A stretch of DNA of 64,000 bases, taken from positions 3,326,201-3,390,200 of the forward strand of contig NZ_CP015698.1 of NCBI RefSeq assembly GCF_002163715.1. The letters run 5' to 3'. The stretch comes from Curvibacter sp. AEP1-3. Lineage in GTDB: Bacteria > Pseudomonadota > Gammaproteobacteria > Burkholderiales > Burkholderiaceae_C. The first letter of the stretch is position 1. Each line of letters opens with the position of its first letter. Of this stretch, positions 16,764-25,010 are shown in pieces. Below the pieces are notes generated by a model. That model was given only the letters and a program-made list of their open reading frames with translations, ran no database searches and was not told the origin of the DNA. Position numbers and translations under genes: made by a program.

Positions 16764-17378
16764 ATGGACATGTTGCTGTTGTTGGCGGCAGCCCTTGGAT
16801 TTGCTTGGGCCAAGAAGAAAGACCAGAGCGAGCGCATTGCCCTGTTGGTAAGCGTGCTCTCTCGCTTTGACATCGAAAAGCTGATGGAAAGCCTCACGGA
16901 CGGGTATCTGCGCGCCTTGGGCGAGGAAGACGCGGAGCGCCAGACCCAGGTCTGGAGCTACCTGGAAGTGCAGGAACAAACGCTGAGCGAACAGTTCACT
17001 GCCTTCGCTGCCGAATTCGCAACGCAGGATGCAGCTGCCACGCGGGTAAGCCGCCTGCCGGTGGCCATTCCCTATGCGGCCCGCTGGTGGCCGTCCGCCG
17101 GCTTTGACGTGCGTGAAGCGTTTGCAGTCCACGCGCGTGGCATCGCGTCGGTGATTGAAAACCAGGCAGGTCTGTCGCCCAAGCGCCGTGCTTTCACCCT
17201 GTCTGCAGAACTCTTTTTGATGCAGCACACCTGCCACTGGTATTGCCGCTCCAAGACCGTGGCTTCAGCACGTTTGCTGGCGCGGCACAAGACCACTTAC
17301 CAACAAGTGTTGCAGTCGGTCAGTGTGGGAACTCGCAATGCCTATCTCGCAATGACGGGGCAGTCTGCAGCCGTCTAA
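16764..17378 (+). CDS. hypothetical protein, N-terminal hydrophobic anchor
   Basis: 204 residues. Begins with a short hydrophobic stretch (MDMLLLLAAALGFAWA) followed by KKK, which looks like an uncleaved membrane anchor or a weak signal. The rest is soluble and helical, with a central segment PVAIPYAARWWPSAGFDVREA and a Cys/His/Trp cluster near residue 155 (MQHTCHWYCRSK). No family recognised. It begins three bases after the Atm1-type exporter stop, so the two are co-transcribed and may work together; function unknown. Confidence 0.7.
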   Translation: MDMLLLLAAALGFAWAKKKDQSERIALLVSVLSRFDIEKLMESLTDGYLRALGEEDAERQTQVWSYLEVQEQTLSEQFTAFAAEFATQDAAATRVSRLPVAIPYAARWWPSAGFDVREAFAVHARGIASVIENQAGLSPKRRAFTLSAELFLMQHTCHWYCRSKTVASARLLARHKTTYQQVLQSVSVGTRNAYLAMTGQSAAV

Positions 17379-17385
17379 TGCGGGC

Positions 17386-17420
17386 AAAAAAAGAGGGCCC
17401 AGCTATGAAGCCGGACCCTC
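17386..17420. terminator. terminator between convergent genes
   Basis: GAGGGCCCAGC and GCCGGACCCTC can pair with two mismatches around a TATGAA loop. A run of seven As on the plus strand (17386-17392) supplies the U-tract for the minus-strand porin transcript. Confidence 0.65.
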
Positions 17421-17465
17421 AACCCGTCGCAATTCAACCTTGGCTAACCTGAAATACGCGCGTTC

Positions 17466-18554
17466 TTAGAACGTCTTGCGCAGGGAGATTTCTGCGCCTT
17501 CACCGGTGGCGTTGCTCTTCTCAGAGCCATTGGCGTTGAAACGCTTTTGTGTTTCGCGCACCAGGGAAAAGTGCACGCCGGTAGTGGCATCCAGAAGCCA
17601 GGCGTAACCAAGGCCGATGCGGACGCTGTCTACGTCGGAGCTGGCGTCTGTGGCGGACTTGCGAGCTGTTTCATCGATGCTTCGCACCGATGCCCGTATT
17701 TCACCCGGGCCATAGGGAATCCGAACACCCGCAGTAAAGACATCTTGCGAGCCACTGCTGGTGATGTTGGCTTTGCTGGAACGGGCGTAGGTGCTGCTCA
17801 CACGCACAACGCCAAAATCGTAATAAGCGCCCATGGAGAACGTGTCCATGGTCTTCTGGGTGGTGGTGTCCCACTTGTCTTGCTCTTGTTGGAAGCCAAT
17901 GGCAGCTGATGCTGGGCCTTCGTTGTAGGCCACGTGTGCACCAATGCCGTTGGCGGCTGCTTTTTCGCCTTTGCTGAAAGTCAGTCCGGCATTGAATCCA
18001 CTGGCGGTTGGCGTGGTGTAGTAGACCGCGTTGTTCCATTGATTGGCCGCCAGAGCGCCTCGTGTTCCCATGGAGGCGTAGCTGTCACCACTGAACGCCT
18101 CGTAGCGGCCGGCAGTGGATACGCCGTACTGCGGCGAATGCAAGCGACCGAGCTTCAAGTCGCCGTATTTTTTGCTGGTCAAGCCGACCCACGCCTTGTC
18201 TTTGAACAATGCCGCGCTGTCGTTTTGAGCGCCGTTGTCGGCGTTGAAGCGCATCTCAATCATGAAATAGCTGCTCAGATCAGCGTCGATGTCAGATGAG
18301 CCGGAAAAGTTCAGACGGGCATTCGAACCCTCATCCACCGCTTCAGAGGCGGTGGTTTCTTTGGACAGGTCCGAAGGGATTGCGCTTTTCAGGCCCACAT
18401 CCAAGCGTCCGGAGATCTTGAGTGGAATGGCGGACGTCACGGCCGGCGCGCTGGGGGCGGGTGCGGGAGCCGGAGCGGGTGCCGATTGTGCGAATGCATT
18501 GCTGATCAACGCGCACAGCGTGAGCGGGAGCAGGGTGGATGGAATGGGGCGCAA
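17466..18554 (-). CDS. outer-membrane porin (Gram_neg_porin type)
   Basis: 362 residues with a signal peptide (PLTLCALISNAFAQ) followed by an alanine/proline linker. The mature protein has alternating beta strands and ends LRKTF with the terminal Phe required for outer-membrane assembly. Starts at TTG 18554: GAGGAG lies seven bases upstream and no ATG or GTG is suitably placed, so a rare TTG start is likely. General betaproteobacterial trimeric porin family. Its upstream region holds the 10-mer GTCAGACGTC also found before the pectin operon, suggesting it is the outer-membrane entry for that operon's substrate under control of the neighbouring GntR protein (inference). Confidence 0.87.
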   Translation of the reverse strand: MRPIPSTLLPLTLCALISNAFAQSAPAPAPAPAPSAPAVTSAIPLKISGRLDVGLKSAIPSDLSKETTASEAVDEGSNARLNFSGSSDIDADLSSYFMIEMRFNADNGAQNDSAALFKDKAWVGLTSKKYGDLKLGRLHSPQYGVSTAGRYEAFSGDSYASMGTRGALAANQWNNAVYYTTPTASGFNAGLTFSKGEKAAANGIGAHVAYNEGPASAAIGFQQEQDKWDTTTQKTMDTFSMGAYYDFGVVRVSSTYARSSKANITSSGSQDVFTAGVRIPYGPGEIRASVRSIDETARKSATDASSDVDSVRIGLGYAWLLDATTGVHFSLVRETQKRFNANGSEKSNATGEGAEISLRKTF

Positions 18555-18597
18555 TTCAAATCTCCTCGTTGATGTGATGTCAAGTCACTCGTCCTAA

Positions 18598-18607
18598 GTC
18601 AGACGTC
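18598..18607. promoter_or_regulatory. candidate GntR operator upstream of porin
   Basis: GTCAGACGTC, within a larger imperfect palindrome AAGTCA...TGACTT. The same 10-mer occurs inverted at 19527-19536 before the enolase-superfamily gene. Two exact copies on either side of the gntR gene suggest operator sites. Confidence 0.5.
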
Positions 18608-18677
18608 AGATGACTTGAGGCAAGTCTATGAGGAAGTTTCGAATCCAAAATCAGTGAAAACCCTGCCGGCGATGCTT

Positions 18678-18688
18678 GGGGGGGGGGG
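18678..18688. other. run of 11 Gs next to gntR stop
   Basis: Homopolymer of eleven Gs on the plus strand, immediately downstream of the gntR stop codon (18689-18691 on the minus strand). Homopolymers this long are prone to slippage; here it lies just outside the reading frame. Confidence 0.9.
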
Positions 18689-19450
18689 TCAGGCGGGTTC
18701 GATCTTGCGACGGAGTCGCTCTCGGCTGTTGCTCAAATGCATGAACATGGCGGCTTTGGCGGACGCTGCATCCTGGCGTGCAATGGCATCAAAAATGGCC
18801 TCGTGTTCCCTTTGTGCAGTCTCCTTGCCGTCCGACAAAATGGGAAGCGCTTCGCCGAACTGGCCGGTCGTGACTTTCGCTTTGGTTTGTTCGATTCCTT
18901 CATGGGAGTGCGAGCGCAAAGTAGCATTCCCCAGGTTGCCCAGAACTTCCAGGAAATACTGGTTGTCAGTTGCGGCGGCAATCTCAGCGTGGAACCGGTA
19001 ATCATCTTCAACGGTGCTCTTGCCAGCTTGCCAATTGGACCTGTAGCTCAACAATGCTTCACGCATCACAGCGAGATGTGCGTCGGTACGCCTCAATGCG
19101 GCCAGATGAGCCGCCTCAGACTCAAGACTGATGCGCAACTCCAGCATGGCCAAAGTCTGCTTTACATGCAGCTCCTGAGGCGGTGCGGAGAGAAGACTGG
19201 CGCTCCCAGTTCGTTCCAAAACAAAAGTCCCGATTCCATGGCGGGTCTTCACAAAACCGCTGGCTTGCAGGCTGGACATGGCCTCACGTACCACCGTCCT
19301 GCTGACGCTGAACTCCTCCATCAGCGAAGGCTCGGGCGGAATGCGATCTCCCGTTTTCAATTCGCCATTCAGGATGCGGGCCTGAATGCTTTCAACCACG
19401 CGCTGTGGTTGGCTTTTGTTGGCTACGGATTTGGAGGGGGAGGTGGTCAT
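18689..19450 (-). CDS. GntR family (FadR subfamily) regulator
   Basis: 253 residues. N-terminal winged helix (about residues 16-80) with the GntR signature RIPPEPSLMEEFSVSRTVVREA and the wing KTRHGIGTFV. C-terminal all-helical FCD domain with the metal-binding pattern D-x4-H (DDYRFHAEIAAAT) and a later His (REHEAIFDA). FCD regulators usually sense sugar acids or other organic acids. Lies between the porin (same strand) and the oligogalacturonate operon (divergent), with a shared 10-mer on both sides. Probably represses both transcripts until a uronate-derived ligand binds; ligand identity is inference. Confidence 0.9.
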   Translation of the reverse strand: MTTSPSKSVANKSQPQRVVESIQARILNGELKTGDRIPPEPSLMEEFSVSRTVVREAMSSLQASGFVKTRHGIGTFVLERTGSASLLSAPPQELHVKQTLAMLELRISLESEAAHLAALRRTDAHLAVMREALLSYRSNWQAGKSTVEDDYRFHAEIAAATDNQYFLEVLGNLGNATLRSHSHEGIEQTKAKVTTGQFGEALPILSDGKETAQREHEAIFDAIARQDAASAKAAMFMHLSNSRERLRRKIEPA

Positions 19451-19526
19451 ATGAGTCAGATTTTAATGAAGCTGCTATGGACTGCAGTAATGCAAGATAA
19501 GCGTCGTCAGGGTAAATACCATCTAA

Positions 19527-19536
19527 GACGTCTGAC
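19527..19536. promoter_or_regulatory. candidate GntR operator upstream of pectin operon
   Basis: GACGTCTGAC, the exact reverse complement of the 10-mer at 18598-18607, 42 bases before the enolase-superfamily start codon. Confidence 0.5.
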
Positions 19537-19577
19537 GACTAGGTGTACAGTCGTTCCTATCAATTTGCGGACATGTC

Positions 19578-20732
19578 ATGAAGATCGAAAAAGTTATAGG
19601 GCAGATATTCACATACCCCACCAAAAGGTCGGTCGACAGCGACGGGCACTCCCATCCCGGTGAGACAACCCAGGCAAAGATGGCGATGTTGACCGTCCAA
19701 AGTGACACCGGGGACTGTGGTTACGCATTTGCGCCACCAGAAGTTGTGCGTGCACACGTACTCGACGCATTTGTCCGTCCTGCTGCGTTGGGCGAACATG
19801 CGCTACAGCGCGAAAAAATATGGAAGAGCCTCGAGCATCGTCAGCGCGGCAGTGCCGGCCAATTGACCGACAGGGCGCTCGCCGCGGTAGAGCAAGCCTT
19901 GTGGGACCTTGCGGGGCGCTCGCTGAATGTCCCGGTGTACCGCCTTTTAGGCGCTTACCGCGACAAAGTACCCGCCTACGGCAGCACGATGTGTGGTGAT
20001 GAGCTGGCGGGCGGATTGGCCACGCCGGATGACTATGCGAATTTCGCCGTCAAGCTGGTGGCGCGGGGATACAAGGGAATCAAGATCCACACATGGATGC
20101 CCCCGGTCCGATTCGCCCCGAATGTGGATATGGACATCAAAGCCTGCGCGGCAGTGCGCGAAGCAGTGGGGCCGGCCATCGCGCTCATGCTGGACGGGTA
20201 CCACAACTACAGCCGGGTCGATGCGCTACGTATCGGACGTGCGCTGGAAAAGCTCGAATTCTCCTGGTTCGAAGAAATGATGAACGAGCAAAGCATGGAG
20301 TCCTATGTGTGGCTGGCAGGCCAACTGGATATTCCCATTCTGGGTCCGGAAAGCCTCTCGGGCAAACACTACAGCCGTGCTGCATGGGTGCAGAACGGCG
20401 CCTGCGACATTCTTCGGGCCGGCGTACCGGGCGTCGGCGGCATCACACCGACGCTGAAAGTGGCACATCTGGCAGAGGCTTACGGGATGGACTGTGAAGT
20501 TCATGGCAACGGAGCCGCCAATCTGGCGGTGTGCGCGGCGATCAAAAACTGCAAGTGGTATGAAAGGGGCTTGCTGCACCCCTTTCTGGACTATGACGAA
20601 GTGCCAGCCTATCTGAACGCCTTGGTCGATCCGATGGACAGCGACGGATTTGTTCATCTTTCCCAAAAACCAGGTCTGGGCGAGGACATCAATTTCGACT
20701 ACGTCGAAGCCCACACGGTGTCACGCTACTAA
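19578..20732 (+). CDS. enolase-superfamily (mandelate racemase-like) enzyme
   Basis: 384 residues with the two-domain enolase-superfamily layout: N-terminal capping domain (to about 125) and a TIM barrel. Visible barrel motifs are GYKGIKIHTW (second strand), ALMLDGYHNY (first metal Asp), FSWFEEMM (second, Glu), ILGPES (third, Glu) and CEVHGNG (catalytic His on strand seven). These enzymes abstract the proton alpha to a carboxylate and often dehydrate or cycloisomerise sugar acids. It is the first gene of an operon with a Tog-like transporter and oligogalacturonate lyase, so a uronate-derived acid is the likely substrate. The exact reaction cannot be assigned. Confidence 0.8.
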   Translation: MKIEKVIGQIFTYPTKRSVDSDGHSHPGETTQAKMAMLTVQSDTGDCGYAFAPPEVVRAHVLDAFVRPAALGEHALQREKIWKSLEHRQRGSAGQLTDRALAAVEQALWDLAGRSLNVPVYRLLGAYRDKVPAYGSTMCGDELAGGLATPDDYANFAVKLVARGYKGIKIHTWMPPVRFAPNVDMDIKACAAVREAVGPAIALMLDGYHNYSRVDALRIGRALEKLEFSWFEEMMNEQSMESYVWLAGQLDIPILGPESLSGKHYSRAAWVQNGACDILRAGVPGVGGITPTLKVAHLAEAYGMDCEVHGNGAANLAVCAAIKNCKWYERGLLHPFLDYDEVPAYLNALVDPMDSDGFVHLSQKPGLGEDINFDYVEAHTVSRY

Positions 20733-20762
20733 AACGCCCTAGCAGCCGCAAGGACCTAATCT

Positions 20763-21647
20763 ATGTACGAAAACAAGACCACAGGCTTTTTGTTTGTGCT
20801 TCCCTTTGTGATCGGGGTGCTGGGCTTCAAGCTCTTCCCGTTCGTCATGAGCTTCGCATTGAGCTTCACCCAATACGACTTCATCAGCCCACCCCAGTAC
20901 ATTGGGCTGGAAAACTATCAGGAGTTGTTTCAGAAAGATCCGCTGTTCAAGAAGTCACTGGGCGTTACCTTGCTCTTTGCGGCACTCGCGGTTCCCATGC
21001 GGGTCGGATTCGCGTTGTTCATGGCCCATGTCTTGAACTTCAAACTTCGGGGAATCAACTTCTTCCGGTCAGCCTACTACCTGCCCTCCATTCTGGGCGG
21101 GTCGATTGCCGCCGCCATCATGTGGCGCTTCATCTTCTCCCAGAACGGATTGGTGAACATCGTGATGATGAAGATGGGCCTGCAGCCCATCGCGTGGTTG
21201 GCTGACGAGCACTACTCGCTGTGGACCGTGGTGCTCTTGTTCACCTGGCAGTTCGGTTCTGCCATGGTTATCTTTTTGGCCGCATTGCAGAACGTACCCA
21301 CCTCTTTGTATGAGGCGGCAGAAATCGACGGTGCCAGCAAGACACAGCAGTTTTTCAAGATCACGGTGCCCCTGATCACCCCGGTGATCTTTTTCAACTT
21401 GATCATGCAGATGGTGCATGCCTTCCAGGAATTCAACGGCCCCTACATGATCACCGAGGGTGGCCCCTTGCACTCCACGTATGTGCTGTCTCTGTACATC
21501 TATGACCAGAGCTTCAAGTACTTCAACCTGGGCTACGGCAGTGCGCTGTCATGGGTGCTCTTCGCGATCGTGGCGGGTCTCAGTGCAATCTCTTTCTTCA
21601 CATCCAAATACTGGGTCTTCTACTCCGGTGAAAAGGAGCGCAAATAA
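20763..21647 (+). CDS. sugar ABC transporter permease (TogM-like)
   Basis: 294 residues, six hydrophobic segments, with the MalF-type coupling loop LYEAAEIDGASKTQQFFKIT. Starts at ATG 20763 after AAGGA. Overlaps the next permease by one base (TAATG). By context with an oligogalacturonate lyase it corresponds to TogM of the oligogalacturonide importer; substrate specificity is inferred. Confidence 0.88.
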   Translation: MYENKTTGFLFVLPFVIGVLGFKLFPFVMSFALSFTQYDFISPPQYIGLENYQELFQKDPLFKKSLGVTLLFAALAVPMRVGFALFMAHVLNFKLRGINFFRSAYYLPSILGGSIAAAIMWRFIFSQNGLVNIVMMKMGLQPIAWLADEHYSLWTVVLLFTWQFGSAMVIFLAALQNVPTSLYEAAEIDGASKTQQFFKITVPLITPVIFFNLIMQMVHAFQEFNGPYMITEGGPLHSTYVLSLYIYDQSFKYFNLGYGSALSWVLFAIVAGLSAISFFTSKYWVFYSGEKERK

Positions 21648-22546
21648 TGCAAGCCGAACTGAATCTGGCAGAGCGTGCCAGCTCAGACGCCTACGCCAAC
21701 GAGCTCCAACGCAAAGAAAAAATCAGTGCCGCCGTGCGCTACGGTGTGCTGCTGGTCATGGGCCTGGTGATGCTGTATCCCATGATCTGGCTGGTGGGAG
21801 CGTCATTCAAGACCAACGCAGAAGTCTTCACGGAAATCGGCTTCTGGCCCAGCCGGTTTGACTTTTCGGCCTATGCCAAGGGATGGAAGACCAGCACGGA
21901 ATACACGTTTGCAACGTATTTCCTGAACTCATTCCTGATCATCATTCCCAAGGTAATCGTGACGGTGATTTCGTGCGTCCTGGTGGCCTATGCGTTCGCG
22001 CGTTTCGAGTTCTGGGGAAAGAAGTTCCTGTTCAGTGTGATGGTCGGCACCATGATGCTGCCGCTGATCATTCTGCGCTTGCCCCAGTACCTGATGTTCA
22101 AGGAGTTCGGTTGGGTTGATACCTACTTGCCACTGATTGTTCCGTCCGCATTTGCCACCGACACCTTCTTCGTATTCATGCTGGTCCAGTTCCTGCGCGG
22201 GATTCCTCGAGACATGGAAGAGGCCGCACAGATCGACGGTTGCAACGCGCTCCAGCTTTTGTGGCACATCCTGATTCCGATTCTTAAACCGGCTCTCATA
22301 TCGGTCGTGGTGTTTCAGTTCATCTGGAGCATGAATGACTTCATGGGTCCGTTGATCTATCTCTCCAGCGTAGAGAACTACCCCGTGTCCTTGGCACTGA
22401 AGATGAGCATCGGTGCCACCGAAGAGGTCGAATGGGCCAGTGTCATTGCCATCTCGGTAGTGGCCTTGATTCCATCACTGGTGGTGTTCTTCCTGGCACA
22501 ACGGCATTTCATTGAAGGTGCCGCCAGCAGCGGTATCAAAGGTTAA
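21647..22546 (+). CDS. sugar ABC transporter permease (TogN-like)
   Basis: 299 residues of the MalG type, with the EAA loop DMEEAAQIDGCNALQLLWHI and five to six membrane segments. The cytoplasmic N-terminus is long (about 30 residues) and charged. One-base overlap with the preceding permease and 13 bases to the ATPase start. Confidence 0.88.
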   Translation: MQAELNLAERASSDAYANELQRKEKISAAVRYGVLLVMGLVMLYPMIWLVGASFKTNAEVFTEIGFWPSRFDFSAYAKGWKTSTEYTFATYFLNSFLIIIPKVIVTVISCVLVAYAFARFEFWGKKFLFSVMVGTMMLPLIILRLPQYLMFKEFGWVDTYLPLIVPSAFATDTFFVFMLVQFLRGIPRDMEEAAQIDGCNALQLLWHILIPILKPALISVVVFQFIWSMNDFMGPLIYLSSVENYPVSLALKMSIGATEEVEWASVIAISVVALIPSLVVFFLAQRHFIEGAASSGIKG

Positions 22547-22559
22547 AGAGGAGCCTCTT

Positions 22560-23678
22560 GTGGCGCAATTGCAATTAAAAAAAATCGAGAAGACATACCC
22601 CAACGGGTTCAAAGCAGTGCACGGCGTGGATCTGCAAATCCGCGACGGCGAGTTCATGGTGTTTGTGGGGCCCTCGGGCTGCGCTAAAAGTACCATCCTG
22701 CGGATGATTGCGGGGCTGGAGAGCATCAGTGGCGGTGAGCTGTTGATCGGTAATCAAGTGGTAAACAGCTTGCCGCCCAAGCAACGCGGCATTGCGATGG
22801 TGTTCCAGAACTACGCCCTGTACCCGCACATGAAGGTCTATGACAACCTGGCGTTTGGTCTGAAGCTCGCAGGAACCGCCAAAGCAGAAATAGATGCCCG
22901 TGTGCGGGAAGCTGCCAAGCTCTTGGAAATGGACCATCTGCTGGACCGCTTCCCCAAACAATTGTCCGGGGGACAGGCGCAGCGGGTGGCCGTGGGGCGA
23001 GCGATTGTGAAACGCCCGGAAGTGTTCTTGTTCGATGAGCCGCTGTCGAATCTGGATGCGAAGCTGCGCGCCTCCATGCGCGTACGTTTGACCGAATTGC
23101 ATCGCACCTTGCGGGAGCAAGGGCGTCCTTCTACCGTGGTGTACGTTACTCACGATCAGGTGGAAGCCATGACCATGGGTGAGCGGATCTGTGTGCTGAA
23201 GGACGGTGAAATCCAGCAAGTGGATACCCCTACGGCCTTGTACGACAAACCCGCGAACGTGTTTGTGGCTGGCTTCATTGGTTCACCGGAGATGAACATC
23301 ATCCCTGCAGAAGTCACCCAAGATGGCGCGCAAGTCTCCATTGGCGGGGTCACGCTCCAAGTCCCGCAAAAACACATTCCACGCCTCCAAGCACTAAAGG
23401 CGGTCAAGTTTGGTATCCGTCCTGAGCACATCACGGCGGGTGGCCATAGCGAATCCGCTGTGCAGATGGTGGACGGCACCCTGCGCTTTATGGAACACAT
23501 GGGCAGCGAGGTGTACGTGCACTTCACCCTGGGCGATACACCGCTGACAGCCCGTGTTCCTGCAGACCAACTCCGCGATCTTGCAGGCAAAGCCCGCGGG
23601 GATCGCCATGCCTTCGGTATCCAGATGGATGCCTGCCACGCTTTCGACATGGACAGCGGGCTGAATTTGTTCTTGTGA
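22560..23678 (+). CDS. sugar ABC transporter ATPase (TogA-like)
   Basis: 372 residues from GTG 22560, chosen because AGGAG lies seven bases upstream and an earlier in-frame ATG (22512) falls inside the previous gene. Walker A is GPSGCAKST (37-45), with Ala where most members have Gly. Signature LSGGQAQRVAVGRAI and Walker B VFLFDEPLSNLDAKLR are intact, followed by the C-terminal regulatory OB-fold domain of the MalK/UgpC group. It energises the two permeases of this operon. Confidence 0.9.
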   Translation: MAQLQLKKIEKTYPNGFKAVHGVDLQIRDGEFMVFVGPSGCAKSTILRMIAGLESISGGELLIGNQVVNSLPPKQRGIAMVFQNYALYPHMKVYDNLAFGLKLAGTAKAEIDARVREAAKLLEMDHLLDRFPKQLSGGQAQRVAVGRAIVKRPEVFLFDEPLSNLDAKLRASMRVRLTELHRTLREQGRPSTVVYVTHDQVEAMTMGERICVLKDGEIQQVDTPTALYDKPANVFVAGFIGSPEMNIIPAEVTQDGAQVSIGGVTLQVPQKHIPRLQALKAVKFGIRPEHITAGGHSESAVQMVDGTLRFMEHMGSEVYVHFTLGDTPLTARVPADQLRDLAGKARGDRHAFGIQMDACHAFDMDSGLNLFL

Positions 23679-23705
23679 CATCAAAAAATCAATGAGGAGA
23701 CAATC

Positions 23706-24995
23706 ATGAAACGACGTTCGATTTGGCTGGCAGGTGCAGCACTATCTTTTGCCATGGCTGCAGGCGCCCAGGAAGCCAGTACCCTGCGCTTTTCCTGGTG
23801 GGGTGGTGGTGCCCGCCACGACGCCACGCTCAAAGCCATCGCCGCATTCGAGGCGAAAAACCCCGGCGTGAAAATCAAGGCCGAGTACATGGGTTTCAAC
23901 GGCTATCTGGAGCGCTTGTCGACCCAGTACGCTGGTGGCACCGAGCCGGACATCATGCAAATCAACTGGGCTTGGCTCTCCACTTTCTCCAAGACGGGGG
24001 ATGGTTTTCTGGATCTCAACAAGCACAAGTCGCTGATCGGCTTGAACCAGTTTTCCGAGGCTGATCTGCAGACCGGCGTGGTCAACAAAAAACTCAATGC
24101 CTTGCCGGTTTCCTATACCGCACGCGTCATGCTTTGGAATCGCGCCGCGTATGAGCGTGCGGGACTCAAAATGCCTGCGACCTGGGATGATTTATTTGCA
24201 GCCGGACCGGTGTTCAAGCAAAAGTTCGGCGACAAGGCCTTCGCCATTGATGGTGAGCTGTACGACATGATTTTGTTGTCGCAGACCTACATCATGCAGA
24301 AGTACGGAACGCCGTATGTGCACCCTGTGCAGCCCAAGGTGGCTATGACCGAAGCCGCTGCACTGGAGTGGGTGCAAACCTACAAGAAACTAACGGCCAA
24401 CAATGTGGCGGTGCCCCTGCCGCTACGTGCATCGTTGGGCGGAGCAGAAAAGCCCACCGAACAGCAACAAGACTGGGTGAGTGGAAACTGGGCCGGCAAC
24501 TACACGTGGGACAGCACGATCGGCCTGCGCGCCAGCACATTGAACAAAGACCAGAAGCTCGATGTGGGCGACTTCCTGATGCTGCCGAATGCCAAGAACA
24601 GCGGTATGTTCGGCCGCCCATCCCTGATGTTTGCAGTAAGCAAAAAGACCAAGAATCCGGAAATCGCTGCAAAGTTCTTGAACTACTTGGTAACGGATCC
24701 AGAGGCCATTGCCATTCTCGGGACCACGCGAGGCGTTCCTTCTGCCGACAGCCAGTTCCGGGCCATCGTGCGTACCGACGCATTGCAGGGCTCGGAGCTC
24801 AAGGCATTCCTCCAGATCAAAAAGCTGAAGGACAACGGCAAGATCGATATGCCTTCGCCCTTGTTCGAGAACGCACGCTTTAATAAGTTCATCCGCGAGG
24901 TCTTCGAGACCGTAGCCTACGGAAAGACCACGGACCAGGAGGCCGCGAAGCGCCTGGTGGAAGAGGGCAACGCACTGTTGCAACGCATCAAGTAA
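23706..24995 (+). CDS. sugar ABC transporter binding protein (TogB-like)
   Basis: 429 residues with a signal peptide ending AAGAQEA. The mature part begins STLRFSWWGGGARHDATL, and contains GYLERLSTQYAGGTEPDIMQ, both typical of family 1 extracellular solute-binding proteins and closely like oligogalacturonide-binding relatives. GAGGAGA precedes the ATG. It delivers oligosaccharides from the periplasm to the TogMN-like pore; the lyase gene follows 15 bases later. Confidence 0.9.
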   Translation: MKRRSIWLAGAALSFAMAAGAQEASTLRFSWWGGGARHDATLKAIAAFEAKNPGVKIKAEYMGFNGYLERLSTQYAGGTEPDIMQINWAWLSTFSKTGDGFLDLNKHKSLIGLNQFSEADLQTGVVNKKLNALPVSYTARVMLWNRAAYERAGLKMPATWDDLFAAGPVFKQKFGDKAFAIDGELYDMILLSQTYIMQKYGTPYVHPVQPKVAMTEAAALEWVQTYKKLTANNVAVPLPLRASLGGAEKPTEQQQDWVSGNWAGNYTWDSTIGLRASTLNKDQKLDVGDFLMLPNAKNSGMFGRPSLMFAVSKKTKNPEIAAKFLNYLVTDPEAIAILGTTRGVPSADSQFRAIVRTDALQGSELKAFLQIKKLKDNGKIDMPSPLFENARFNKFIREVFETVAYGKTTDQEAAKRLVEEGNALLQRIK

Positions 24996-25010
24996 AGAGC
25001 CGGAAAGTTC

